DNA from: Sulfobacillus acidophilus DSM 10332
Lineage (GTDB): Bacteria > Bacillota > Sulfobacillia > Sulfobacillales > Sulfobacillaceae
Length of the DNA: 64,000 nucleotides
Assembly: GCA_000237975.1 (NCBI GenBank)
Contig: CP003179.1
Location: 620,001 to 684,000 of the forward strand
Reading direction: 5' to 3'
Shown piece by piece: positions 18,471-26,218 of this stretch; position 1 is the stretch's first letter, and each line of letters starts with the position of its first letter. The notes under the pieces are model-generated. The model did not search any database and was not told the origin of the DNA. It saw only the letters and a program-made list of their open reading frames with translations. A program made the translations under genes and the position numbers.

Positions 18471-19765
18471 CTCACCCATACGTTCACAAGACCTCCTCTC
18501 GGGAACCGGCAGGGGGTCTTGTGCCAACGGCCTTAGCAAAACTTTCAGGGCTAAACAGCTTGACAGTGAGCGGCAGCGTTGCCAAGAAGCGTTAGCGCCA
18601 ACACTTGGGCCGCCGATGTGTGGAGGCCGCTGGGCCGCATCGGCGTCCGGGCGGACGCCGCGACATACCAGGCGTCGGAACAGCATGGCTGGATTGATGG
18701 CCGGGACTATCGCTTGGTGGTCTATCGGTCGAGTCATCTCGACCGCCGGAAGGCCCAGACCCTGGACCGAGCGGTGACGCGGGAGTTCCAGCAGTTGACG
18801 CGGACAGCCGCGGCCTTAGGCGCGCGTACCTTCGCCAGCGCCGCTGATTGTATATGGTCAAATAAAAATGGACAGTTTGGCCATCGTTTTTCCCCAGTTT
18901 GGTGTCCGGTTTTATTATACTCGAAAATACCCCGGTGCGAATTCTCCGCATCCACGGTGAGCAGGCACCGATTCACATTGGGGCCGAGACGACGGCGCCC
19001 ACGGCTGCATGCCCGCGGTGTGGCCAGCCGAGCGCCTGGGTTAAAAGCCATTATTGGCGCGCCCCGCGCGATGTTCCGTGGAGGGTCTGGGCGGTGCAGT
19101 GGCACCTCCGGGTCCGGCGCTTTGTCTGTCCGAACCCCGCCTGTTCACCAGCGATTTTCTGTGAACGCCTACCCGGTGTCGCCCCATATCCACGGTGAAC
19201 CCGGAAAGCCCAACAGGCCATGGTCTGCTGGACCTTGGTGACCTCGGCGAGCGACGCCGCTCGGCAGCTGCAGACGACGGGTTTCCCGGTCAGTCGCCAA
19301 ACCCTCAACCGATGGATTCTCGCGATGCCCCGGCCCGATCCGCCCGCGCCACGGGTCATCGGCCTCGATGAATGGGCCCGGCGGAAAGGCCAACGGTACG
19401 CGACCATTGTGGTCGACCACGAACGGGGCACCATCCTCGACATTTTGCCGGATACGCGCGCCGAGACGGTGGCCGCGTGGTTACGAGCCCATCCGACGGT
19501 GGCGATCGTGACCCGAGACCGGGCGGTGGCTTTTGCTCACGCCATTGCCGAGGGGGTGCCCCAGGCGCAGCCAGTGGCGGACCGCTTCCATCTGTTCCGG
19601 AATTTGGCCGACGCCGTGGAACGGTTCTTCCCACGGCATCCCGAACCGCTACCGCCCTCCGAACCGCTGGCGGCGCCAGAGGCGCCGACGGACTTTTTAG
19701 CCCCTTAAGAAAGCATGACAAAAGCGATCTCTCTTGATACCGTAAAAACAGGTAAAGGAGAGGCT

Positions 19766-20044
19766 ATGATTCCGATGAGTCAAACCTATGCACCCGAATT
19801 TAAACAGCAAGTGGTACGCGAAGTACGAGAAACCGGTAATGCGGCCCTGGTAGCCCGGCAACATCAGCTGAACCCCTCCATGGTGCGCCGCTGGGTCCGG
19901 GAAGCCTTAACCGCAGAATATCCGGATCCGCAAGCCTTGTCGTTAGCCGAAGAAAACGTGCGCCTAAAGCGGCTGTTAGCGGAGCGCGACCTTCAAATTG
20001 CGATGCTCCAGGATTTTCTCCGCAAAAAGGGGATGCGGTGGTGA
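19766..20044 (+). CDS. IS3-C OrfA
   Basis: 92 residues from the ATG at 19766 (MIPMSQTYAPEFKQQVV), chosen because of AAAGGAGA a few nt upstream; an in-frame ATG at 19715 lies inside the terminal repeat. HTH (NAALVARQHQLNPSMVRRWVREAL) plus a leucine-rich coiled coil (LAEENVRLKRLLAERDLQIAML). The end overlaps the orfB start by 7 nt (ATGCGGTGGTGA). Confidence 0.9.
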   Translation: MIPMSQTYAPEFKQQVVREVRETGNAALVARQHQLNPSMVRRWVREALTAEYPDPQALSLAEENVRLKRLLAERDLQIAMLQDFLRKKGMRW

Positions 20045-20994
20045 CAGAATTATGTGAACAGGTGCATGCATGGGCTGAGGCGTACCCCCAGGTGCCCCTG
20101 CAAGTCTGGTGTGCGACCGTGCATCTCCCGCGCGGGAGTTATTATGCCTGGCGCCGGCGGCAGCTCAACCCGTCCGAAGACCGACGGCGCGCGGCCGTCG
20201 GCCGCGCCCCTGTGGGCTATAGCACCACCCAAACCGGGCATGCGGTGTCCGACGACCAAATCATGGCGTGGATTCTGGCCATTTTGGAGCAGGAAAATCC
20301 CTGGTATGGCTATCGGAAAGTCACGGCGGTCTTACGCCAACAGTATGGGTTGATCATCAATCCGAAAAAGGTCTATCGGCTGATGAAGGCTTGGCACTTG
20401 CTCTGGCCCGATCGCCCCCCGAAATCGCGCTATCCGCGCAAATTGGCCCGGAATTGGGTCATCACGCGACCGAACCAGCTGTGGCAAACGGACATCACCT
20501 ACGGATATATTGCGGGCGAAGACCGTTTTTTCTACGTCCAAGCGATTTTAGATGTCTGTGACCGGAGTATCGTGGCCTATCACATTGGGCTGACCTGCCG
20601 GGCGGCGGACGCCGCCCAGACGCTTCAACGAGCCGTCCAGGCCCGCCAGACCGAATGGGGTCCGGAACCGCCCGTGATTCGCACCGATAATGGCCCTCAA
20701 TTTACGGCTCACGTGTTCGAAGCCCAGTGTCAAGCCTTCGGCTTGACCCACGAACGGATTCCCGTGGCGACGCCGAACGCCAACGCCTATATTGAGGCCT
20801 GGCATGCCCTGTTAGACCGCGAATGTCTGAGTCAGGAATTTGCGACCTATGCCGAAGCCTACGCGGCGGTCACCCGGTGGATTGCGTTTTATAACCAGCG
20901 CCGCCTGCACGGAGCCTTAGGGTATCGGTCTCCTGCCCAAATGCGGCACGCCGTGGCGAACGGCCAAGCACAGTGGACCCCGTTGTGTGCGTAA
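20038..20994 (+). CDS. IS3-C OrfB (DDE transposase)
   Basis: 318 residues, intact. STYYAWRR-type N-terminal helix (GSYYAWRRRQ), HTH_21 (WYGYRKVTAVLRQQYGLIINPKKVYRLM). Core: WQTDITYGYIAGEDRFF (first Asp), IRTDNGPQFTAHV (second Asp), NAYIEAWHALLDREC (Glu). C-terminal FYNQRRLHGALGYRSP. It serves as the reference for reconstructing the IS3-D orfB exons. Confidence 0.95.
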   Translation: MVTELCEQVHAWAEAYPQVPLQVWCATVHLPRGSYYAWRRRQLNPSEDRRRAAVGRAPVGYSTTQTGHAVSDDQIMAWILAILEQENPWYGYRKVTAVLRQQYGLIINPKKVYRLMKAWHLLWPDRPPKSRYPRKLARNWVITRPNQLWQTDITYGYIAGEDRFFYVQAILDVCDRSIVAYHIGLTCRAADAAQTLQRAVQARQTEWGPEPPVIRTDNGPQFTAHVFEAQCQAFGLTHERIPVATPNANAYIEAWHALLDRECLSQEFATYAEAYAAVTRWIAFYNQRRLHGALGYRSPAQMRHAVANGQAQWTPLCA

Positions 20995-21739
20995 TCGCCC
21001 CAAAATGGGAGCGAATGCCCTAGAGAGAACGCTCGTGTCAAAAAAACGGGGGCCAAACCGAGAGGCGCCGACGGAGACGCCGAACCCTTCCCGATCGCGA
21101 GCCCGCTGAGCTGCGATTCATGCGCGGTTGGCCCAGGGCGACAACTTCTCGGCGATCACCCGCGCGTTGAATCTCGACCGACACACCGTCCGCAAGTATG
21201 CCCGGATGCCAGCGCCGCCCGCTCCCGACGCCCCCCAACGTCGACGCCGACCCCAAGAGGACCGGTGGGCCGCGGTCTTCGAAGCCGCGTGGGCCGCAGG
21301 GCATCACACGCCGACAGCGCTAGACGCGGCGGCCCGCACCCCAGGCTATACGGGAAGCCGGTCGACCGTGTATCGCTGGCTCGTCGCCCGTCACGGGACG
21401 AGGCGGCGACATTCGCCGCCTCGACGCCCGGCACCCTGGCGGCCGCGGCGCTGGGCGATGGCCTGTCTCCGGCGGTGGACGACGTTGCCCCGGGCGACGA
21501 CGGAGCGGCTCTCGATGCGCCTGCAAGATCCCGAGGTGCGCCGCGTCTGGACCCTGGTGCATCAGTTCCGGGTCATGGTCACGCATCACCGCGAGCGAGC
21601 GCTCGCGGCGTGGCTCTGCCGCGCGGAAACCAGCGGCATTCCGGAATTGGCCCGCTTTGCACGGGGCCTCTGCGCGGACGAGGCCGCGGTCCGGGCGGCC
21701 ATTCGGGAGCCGTGGAACCAAGGACGTGTCAAGGGCAAT

Positions 21740-21867
21740 TGAAATTCCCCAGAAAAGATAATTTGAAAATCCCCAAAAACGACACCTGAAAATCCCCCAT
21801 AACGCCAGCTGAATTTCCCCAAAAACGGTATTTGAAATTCCCCATGATCGACAAGGAGAAAATCCCC
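21740..21867. repeat. IS21-A terminal repeat array (istB side)
   Basis: Six repeats of the type TGAAAWTCCCC begin at 21740, 21764, 21787, 21810, 21833 and 21856, a period of 23-24 bp. The opposite end carries the inverted version. Probable IstA binding sites. Confidence 0.85.
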
Positions 21868-21929
21868 AGCGGTCTTAGGTCGGCGTGACCGCCCAGGTTG
21901 GGCGGTCGCCTCATCGAACGGTTGGCAGG

Positions 21930-22742
21930 TTAGGGAGTAGCCGTATTCCCGGAAGTCAAGGGCGGCCGTGCGGCCGCCTCCCCGAATAAGCCGGCTTGAC
22001 GCTTTTCCCGAAGTCGATAGGAGTCCCCGCGAATATTGAGAATCGTCGAGTGATGTACCAGACGGTCGAGAATCGCGGTGGCGAGCACGGGATCCCCGAA
22101 TACCGCCCCCCATTCCGTGAAGCCCTTATTCGAGGTGAGTGCCAAGCTCCCGTGCTCATAACGGGCGGCCACCACGCGAAAGAAGAGGTTGGCTTCCAGC
22201 GTGTTGAGGGGCAGATAGCCGACTTCATCAATACACAGCAGGCGCGGGCGAGTGTACGTCGCCAGCCGCGCGGCAAACCGATTCTCGTCCCAGGCCTTGC
22301 GCAAGTCTGCGACGAGATCTTGAATCGTGACACAGTACACGGGAATCCGCGCGTAAATGGCCTGCATGGCCATCGCGACCAAAATGTGCGTTTTGCCTAC
22401 TCCCGGGGGACCGAGGACAATAAGATTGTCCGCCGCATCCACCCATTGTAAGGTCGCCAATTGGCGGACTTGCCGCTCATCCAGCGTGGGTTGCAACGCG
22501 AAGTCGAAGTGCTCCAGCGTCTTGTGAAACGGGAGCCGCGCCATCTGCGTATGCGACCGCACATACCGCGTCTGACGAGTGGCCACCTCCGCGTCCAACA
22601 AATCGGCCAGATATGCCGTATAGGTCCACTGCGCGGCGGCGGCTTGCTCGGCCCGGGTTGCCGCCAAGCGCCCCACTTCGGGCAACTTCAACCGCTCACA
22701 GAGCGCGGCAATGGGATCGAGGGGATCGCGCGTCGGGGTCAT
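21930..22742 (-). CDS. istB: IS21-A IstB helper ATPase
   Basis: 270 residues. DnaC-like AAA+ ATPase that assists the transposase in target capture. N-terminal helical region (DPIAALCERLKLPEVGRLAATRAEQAAA), Walker A GPPGVGKTH, Walker [14 protein letters not shown], sensor region ([38 protein letters not shown]) and C-terminal [12 protein letters not shown]. The start overlaps the istA stop by 4 nt (translational coupling). Intact, unlike the IS21-B version. Confidence 0.96.
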   Translation of the reverse strand: MTPTRDPLDPIAALCERLKLPEVGRLAATRAEQAAAAQWTYTAYLADLLDAEVATRQTRYVRSHTQMARLPFHKTLEHFDFALQPTLDERQVRQLATLQWVDAADNLIVLGPPGVGKTHILVAMAMQAIYARIPVYCVTIQDLVADLRKAWDENRFAARLATYTRPRLLCIDEVGYLPLNTLEANLFFRVVAARYEHGSLALTSNKGFTEWGAVFGDPVLATAILDRLVHHSTILNIRGDSYRLREKRQAGLFGEAAARPPLTSGNTATP

Positions 22743-23986
22743 ACGGGCACCACTCGCTCATAGACGCTTAAATCCCGGGTGTCCGGGACCGTCTCCGCCG
22801 GGACCGTGAGGGTCCGCCGGCGGGCGACGGGTTGTTGGGGCACCCGTTCGGGCGGCGCGCTTGCATGCCCCATCGCCGCTCCCACCACTTGGTGGGGTTC
22901 GGTGGGAAGCGGATAGCTGGCCAAAACGCGCTGATCCTGGCGAATTTCGATGCCATCCGGCGCGGTGCGCCGAACCTGGACCACGTGTCCGGCCGATTCC
23001 CACGGGACGGCAAACCGATGCCCTTCCCAATGCACAAAGGCATCGACGGTGACCTTGCGGTCCCACTGTTCCCCGAAGGCCCAGAGCCGCGTGGGATCGT
23101 AGGGGGCCGCACCGGCATAATCCGCCGCCCAGCGGTCGGCGGGCCGGGCAAAGGTGGTGCCGTGCATCCGCTGATCGCGGTCGGCGGCCCAGCGCACCAC
23201 CAGGGCATTCAACCCCTCGAGGGTGATGGCCTCCGGAACCCGGGGCCAAAAGTTGTGGCGGACATACTGCACCGTCCGCTCCACCTTGCCCTTTGTGCGG
23301 GCGCGGTAGGGGCGAGCCGCCTTCGGGCGAAAGCCATGGAACGCGGCAAACGCCGCGAAGCGGGGATTCCACACGACCTCCCCGTCAAAGGGATGCGATA
23401 CGACCATGGGCGTCATGTTATCCGACAAGATCGGGCCTGGCACACACCCGAAATAGGCGAATGCATGCTCTAAGCAGGCAAACAAGGTCTCTTGTCGCTG
23501 ATCGTGGACAAACTCGACATACATGCGACGGGAATACCCCATCGTGTACACGAAAATATAGAGTTTCCGCGGCCCGTCGGGATAGACCAACGGGCCGAAA
23601 TCCGCCCAGTCGCATTGGGCTTGTTCGCCGGGTGCGGTTTCAAATCGCGGGGTGGGAACCACGCCCCGCTGCGGACGCAGCGGCGCCACCTGTTGCTTGA
23701 CTAAACTTAGGCTGCCGGTAAACCCTTGGGCCTGCAACTCTTCCCAGAGCACCTGGGCATTGTGACAGCCCTGGGCCCACCGCTCTGCGATATACTCGGT
23801 GTAGGGATCGCGTTTACTGGGACGAGTACGCCGGCCTGGGGCGTGCTCGTCTGTCTGATCCGCCACGATCTTGGCAATCGTCTTGCGATCCCGGCCTGTG
23901 GCTTTGCGAATGGCACTGATGCTTTCCTTTTGGTGATATCGCGCCATAATCCCTTGCGCCTCCTCAGGGGAGAGATAGTACGCCAT
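22739..23986 (-). CDS. istA: IS21-A IstA transposase
   Basis: 415 residues from the ATG at 23986 (MAYYLSPEEAQ); a GTG at 24061 would add 25 residues. HTH (QKESISAIRKATGRDRKTIAKIV), then the core with AQCDWADFGPL (Asp), LSDNMTPMVV (Asp), TKGKVERTVQYVRHNFWP (Glu), then the C-terminal DNA-binding domain (DRKVTVDAFVHWEGHRFAVPW). Intact. Confidence 0.96.
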   Translation of the reverse strand: MAYYLSPEEAQGIMARYHQKESISAIRKATGRDRKTIAKIVADQTDEHAPGRRTRPSKRDPYTEYIAERWAQGCHNAQVLWEELQAQGFTGSLSLVKQQVAPLRPQRGVVPTPRFETAPGEQAQCDWADFGPLVYPDGPRKLYIFVYTMGYSRRMYVEFVHDQRQETLFACLEHAFAYFGCVPGPILSDNMTPMVVSHPFDGEVVWNPRFAAFAAFHGFRPKAARPYRARTKGKVERTVQYVRHNFWPRVPEAITLEGLNALVVRWAADRDQRMHGTTFARPADRWAADYAGAAPYDPTRLWAFGEQWDRKVTVDAFVHWEGHRFAVPWESAGHVVQVRRTAPDGIEIRQDQRVLASYPLPTEPHQVVGAAMGHASAPPERVPQQPVARRRTLTVPAETVPDTRDLSVYERVVPV

Positions 23987-24077
23987 CGATTCATCGCCTT
24001 CATCGTGAACGTCACCGCCACACGCCGACGGTGCCTTCGAACATTCCCCCTGGCGGACCACATATCCTGTCGATGTT

Positions 24078-24203
24078 GGGGAATTTCACTGGTCGTTTTT
24101 GGGGATTTTCAACAAGCGTTTTGAGGGATTTTCAACTGGCGTCTTTGGGGAAATTCAACTACCGTTTCTGGGGAAATTGAATTGTCCTTATTGAGGATTT
24201 TAA
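24078..24203. repeat. IS21-A terminal repeat array (istA side)
   Basis: Six GGGGAAWTTCA-like repeats begin at 24078, 24101, 24124, 24147, 24170 and 24193, exactly 23 bp apart. They are the inverse of the array at the other end. The transposase promoter must lie within or next to this array. Confidence 0.88.
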
Positions 24204-24535
24204 AACTGTCGTTGACAGACGCACGGAAGGGCTAAACTACCGGATTAAACGGCTGATGCGATTAATGTACGGTCGGGCCAGTTTTGCCTTACTTCGATCC
24301 CGTTTGTTACTCACCGCGGGGCAGTGAAGGGGTGGTGCCTGGAGCTCCTTGTCCCGAGGCCCCGGGACGCGGCGTCATGGGCGTTGGACGTCTTTCGGCG
24401 AAGGAGCTTCGACCGTGTCGAGAGGGTCGGAACATGTCGATTCGTTGCAGATCGGGCCCAAACCTCAGGGGGACCACTATGGGTTGTACCAAAATTGGAC
24501 AAGAGCCATTTTCACTGACCAAATACACAAGGGTC

Positions 24536-25596
24536 GTGCGGCGATCCGGTTACGCCAAGATGCGACCTCCGGGCTGTACATGGGACGGTTGAGGAACACG
24601 AACCGACTGAAGGACCTCTGTGGGCTGAAATGTCGCCCCGGCCTACACCGCTTAACAGGCCGGATTCAGAGAGACCCCCATCTCTTGGCAGATGGAGGTC
24701 CCACGGGGCGGAATATCCGTATTGTTCGGCCTCGGGGCACTCCGGGAGAGCGTCGCTAGACGGAGTATCTGAATCGACTGGCAGAACGCCAGGATAAAGA
24801 GTGGGGTCGGCAACCTCGCCCATGCAATGCGTTTGTGCTCATGAACTGGGGAAGGCAGGTTGCGATGGCAAGGGAGTAGGTACCCCGATGCGCACCTGTT
24901 GACGGAGTCTCCGTAGTAGTCCGCGACCGGGAAAGCCGGTCACATGGCAAAGGGAGACAGTTTCAGTGGTTTCCTCCGCAAATGATCTGACCCAATGAGG
25001 TGAAGACCTTTGATAATCAGTGAAATGCAGAGCAAACTGGCCACGTGGTCCATGGAGGAGCCAAACCGTCGGTTTGATCGCCTTCTACGACTCATCACGA
25101 ATCGCGACTGGCTTGAAGAAGCGGCTCGAAGGACCCTCACCTCCCCCGGCGCTCACACGCCGGGAGCCGATGGGATGACTAAACGCCGTTGGGAAGCGCA
25201 ACAGGCCGAAGAACTCGAGCGGCTGCGCACGGAACTGCTCACCGACACCTATCGGCCCCACCCGGCGCGTCGCATCTACATTCCCAAACCCAACGGAAGC
25301 AACGCCCGCTCGGGATTCCTTGCCTGCGCGACCGAGTGGTTCAACGCGCCATGCTAATGGCCATGGACCCCATCTGGGAGAGTGACTTTCGCTGGATGTC
25401 CTACGGGTTTCGTCCGGGCCGCAGTCTGCATCACGCGGTCCGCGCCGTCAAACTGGCGCTCACGGATACCGTCCAAGGCACCGCGGGACGCTGGGTCATT
25501 GAAGGCGACCTCGCGAGTTACTTCGATACGGTGCATCATCGGCTCCGCATGAAGGCCGTGAAACGCCGGATGGCGGACCGCCGATTTCTCCGGGTG
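24536..25596 (+). mobile_element. Group II intron copy 2, 3'-truncated
   Basis: From about 24815 to 25596 it matches copy 1 (leader plus the 5' part of the RT gene) almost base for base. A GTGCGGCG sequence at 24536, 15 bp after the ISL3 end, is a plausible GUGYG intron start. Domain I would then fill 24536-25009, which contains no gene. The element stops in the middle of the RT gene at 25596, where the downstream operon DNA begins. Domain V and the 3' end are missing. Confidence 0.65.
25010..25596 (+). pseudogene. ltrA: Group II intron RT fragment with frameshift
   Basis: Same start as copy 1 (TTG ATA ATC AGT GAA ATG, after a GAGGTG site). A single G is missing in AACGGAAGCAACG near 25296 (copy 1 reads AACGGGAAGCAACG), so the frame switches from 25010-25357 to the overlapping frame that runs through GFRPGRSLHHAVRAVKLAL and EGDLASYFDT. 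It ends at 25596 before the YADD box. Non-functional. Confidence 0.88.
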
Positions 25597-25701
25597 ATCC
25601 GGATCCGCTATCCCCACATCGATTAAATCGTTGTGTGCCAATGCCATTTTCTCAATCAAAACTTCGAGTTCATGTGATTGACCAAAGTCCACCATTTCCA
25701 T
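25597..25701 (-). CDS. Truncated open frame at the end of the radical SAM operon
   Basis: An open frame MEMVDFGQSHELEVLIEK... runs into the truncated intron at 25597, so only its first 35 codons are native. The composition resembles a normal soluble protein. It has no clear ribosome binding site. It would be the last gene of the operon, cut by the intron fragment. It overlaps the short frame 25656-25754; at most one is likely real. Confidence 0.3.
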
Positions 25702-25754
25702 GACGTTTCGCCAATTTCATTCGAATAGCTCCCCAAAACTAGGTCAACAAACAT
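25656..25754 (-). CDS. Possible 32-residue peptide after the GNAT gene
   Basis: ATG at 25754, 14 nt after the GNAT stop, behind AACAGGACA. The product begins MFVDLVLGSYSNEIGETS and continues with an aromatic stretch WKWWTLVNHM before the stop. Operons with two radical SAM enzymes, a protease and an exporter often contain a short precursor peptide, so it is noted. There is no family evidence, and a frameshifted larger gene is an alternative. Confidence 0.25.
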   Translation of the reverse strand: MFVDLVLGSYSNEIGETSWKWWTLVNHMNSKF

Positions 25755-25768
25755 TGTCCTGTTATCCG

Positions 25769-26218
25769 TCACGTTCTCTTTCCTTTCGATTGCCCTAGAT
25801 ACTTCTTGAATCCCACCATGGCATCACTGACGTACCCGGCTCGTTTGAACAAGGCATGGCCCCCATGTCTCTCCGCCCCGCTCACCAACATGATCATGGT
25901 GCAATGTCTCGTGCGGCAAACGGTTTCAATATGGTGCAACAAACGCATGCCGACTCCTTTCCGACGGTGGCGACTGTCCACGATCACGTTTTCTACGACA
26001 GCAAAGGGCTGGTTATTAAACATTGCATCCATGCAAATTCCGAGTTGCGCAGTTTCCAGTACCAAACCCGAGTCATCACAAACAAACAGAAAGTTGTCGT
26101 CGTCTTTGCGAAAACGTTCAATTTGAGTCGGCGTTACCAAAACGTTACGGGAAACCAATTCTTCATAGAGTGATTGCAATGCATTGCGATCACTAGCAAG
26201 AGCCTCACGGATTACCAC
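25769..26218 (-). CDS. GNAT-family N-acetyltransferase
   Basis: 149 residues from a GTG at 26218 that overlaps the stop of the upstream protease gene by 7 nt. GNAT fold features: MVIREALASDRNALQSLYEELVS (start of the fold), AVVENVIVDSRHRRKGVGMRLLHHIE (motif A with the R/Q-x-x-G-x-G/A acetyl-CoA loop, here RRKGVG) and HALFKRAGYVSD (motif B). It would acetylate an amine from acetyl-CoA. In this operon it may tailor or detoxify the product. Last complete gene of the operon. Confidence 0.88.
   Translation of the reverse strand: MVIREALASDRNALQSLYEELVSRNVLVTPTQIERFRKDDDNFLFVCDDSGLVLETAQLGICMDAMFNNQPFAVVENVIVDSRHRRKGVGMRLLHHIETVCRTRHCTMIMLVSGAERHGGHALFKRAGYVSDAMVGFKKYLGQSKGKRT

Larger units (their letters stand above)
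15417..18603 (+). mobile_element. Tn-A, 3187-bp transposon (DUF6431-type protein / DDE transposase / AAA ATPase)
   Basis: The left end TGTTTCGGCTAAG and right end (reverse complement) TGTTGGCGCTAAC give TGT...ACA termini with imperfect repeats sharing TGTT and GCTAA. It is flanked by perfect 6-bp CTTGGG duplications (15411-15416 and 18604-18609), and excision restores the IS1634 frame. Gene order is identical to that of Tn-B (34593-40587). About 130 nt at the right end (18471-18603) and 150 nt at the left are non-coding and probably hold transposase-binding sites. Confidence 0.9.
14645..18850 (+). pseudogene. IS1634-type (IS4-like) transposase, decayed and split by Tn-A
   Basis: The N-terminal part is 14645-15416: MNTPYIVGAGPVIR, a frameshift near 14693, CEEIGLVVAIDQC, another frameshift near 14890, a TGA in ATRA*LHDRVW, then the core DSTTRSVYGTY...DHRLDLRQIILTLLG...EGNRSDKT...VADSALVT. 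The C-terminal part resumes at 18604. Joining 15416 to 18610 after removing Tn-A and one CTTGGG copy restores AAAWAADVWRPLGRIGV in frame. The C-terminal part ends in TFASAAD at the ISL3 insertion (18.85 kb). The gene is beyond function. Confidence 0.82.
19716..21040 (+). mobile_element. IS3-C (IS3 family), inserted in the ISL3 transposase gene
   Basis: The inner ends TGACAAAAGCGATCTCTCT (19716) and, reverse complemented at 21040, TGACACGAGCGTTCTCTCT match at most positions. A further CCCC block outside each may mean the true ends lie 10-15 bp farther out. No target duplication could be assigned. It is related to IS3-D but clearly diverged. Confidence 0.8.
21727..24217 (-). mobile_element. IS21-A (2491 bp), complete IS21-family element
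   Basis: The ends TGTCAAGGG and (reverse complement) TGTCAACG are flanked by GACG duplications (21723-21726 and 24218-24221). Excision restores the ISL3 reading frame. It contains istA and istB on the minus strand and, inside each end, six short repeats spaced 23-24 bp. A second copy, IS21-B, with an internal deletion lies at 48877-50932. Confidence 0.96.
18935..24327 (+). pseudogene. ISL3 transposase, in three pieces
   Basis: From a GTG at 18935: zinc finger CPRCGQPSAWVKSHYWR...VCPNPAC, an in-frame TGA at 19196, then the DDE core start GLDEWARRKGQRYATIVVD, DILPDTRAETVAAWLRAH, TRDRAVAFAHAI and ADRFHLFRNLADAVERF. The piece at 21128-21726 has an HTH (ITRALNLDRHTVRKYA) and the end of the core. 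Removing IS21-A plus one GACG joins WNQGR to TEGLNYRIKRLMRLMYGRA, the standard ISL3 C-terminus, ending at 24327. With the TGA, another stop near 21106 and two insertions, it is non-functional. Confidence 0.88.
18856..24520 (+). mobile_element. ISL3-family element interrupted by IS3-C and IS21-A
   Basis: The terminal repeats GGTCAAATAAAAATGG (18856) and, reverse complemented at 24520, GGTCAGTGAAAATGG bound the element. Transposase pieces lie at 18935-19703, about 21050-21726 and 24222-24327. No clear 8-bp target duplication was found. The left side abuts the truncated IS1634 gene. Confidence 0.72.

Noticed and set aside
21740-21867. Regular short repeats resembling a CRISPR array
   Set aside because: The repeat units are only about 11 bp, sit at both ends of an IS21 element in inverted orientation, have no cas genes nearby, and the intervening sequences are 12 bp and conserved between copies.
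21729-21914. 61-residue frame covering the IS21-A terminal repeats (and the equivalent in IS21-B)
   Set aside because: It is a translation of the 23-bp DNA repeats (MGNF/GIF-type repeats), not a gene; it has no ribosome binding site.
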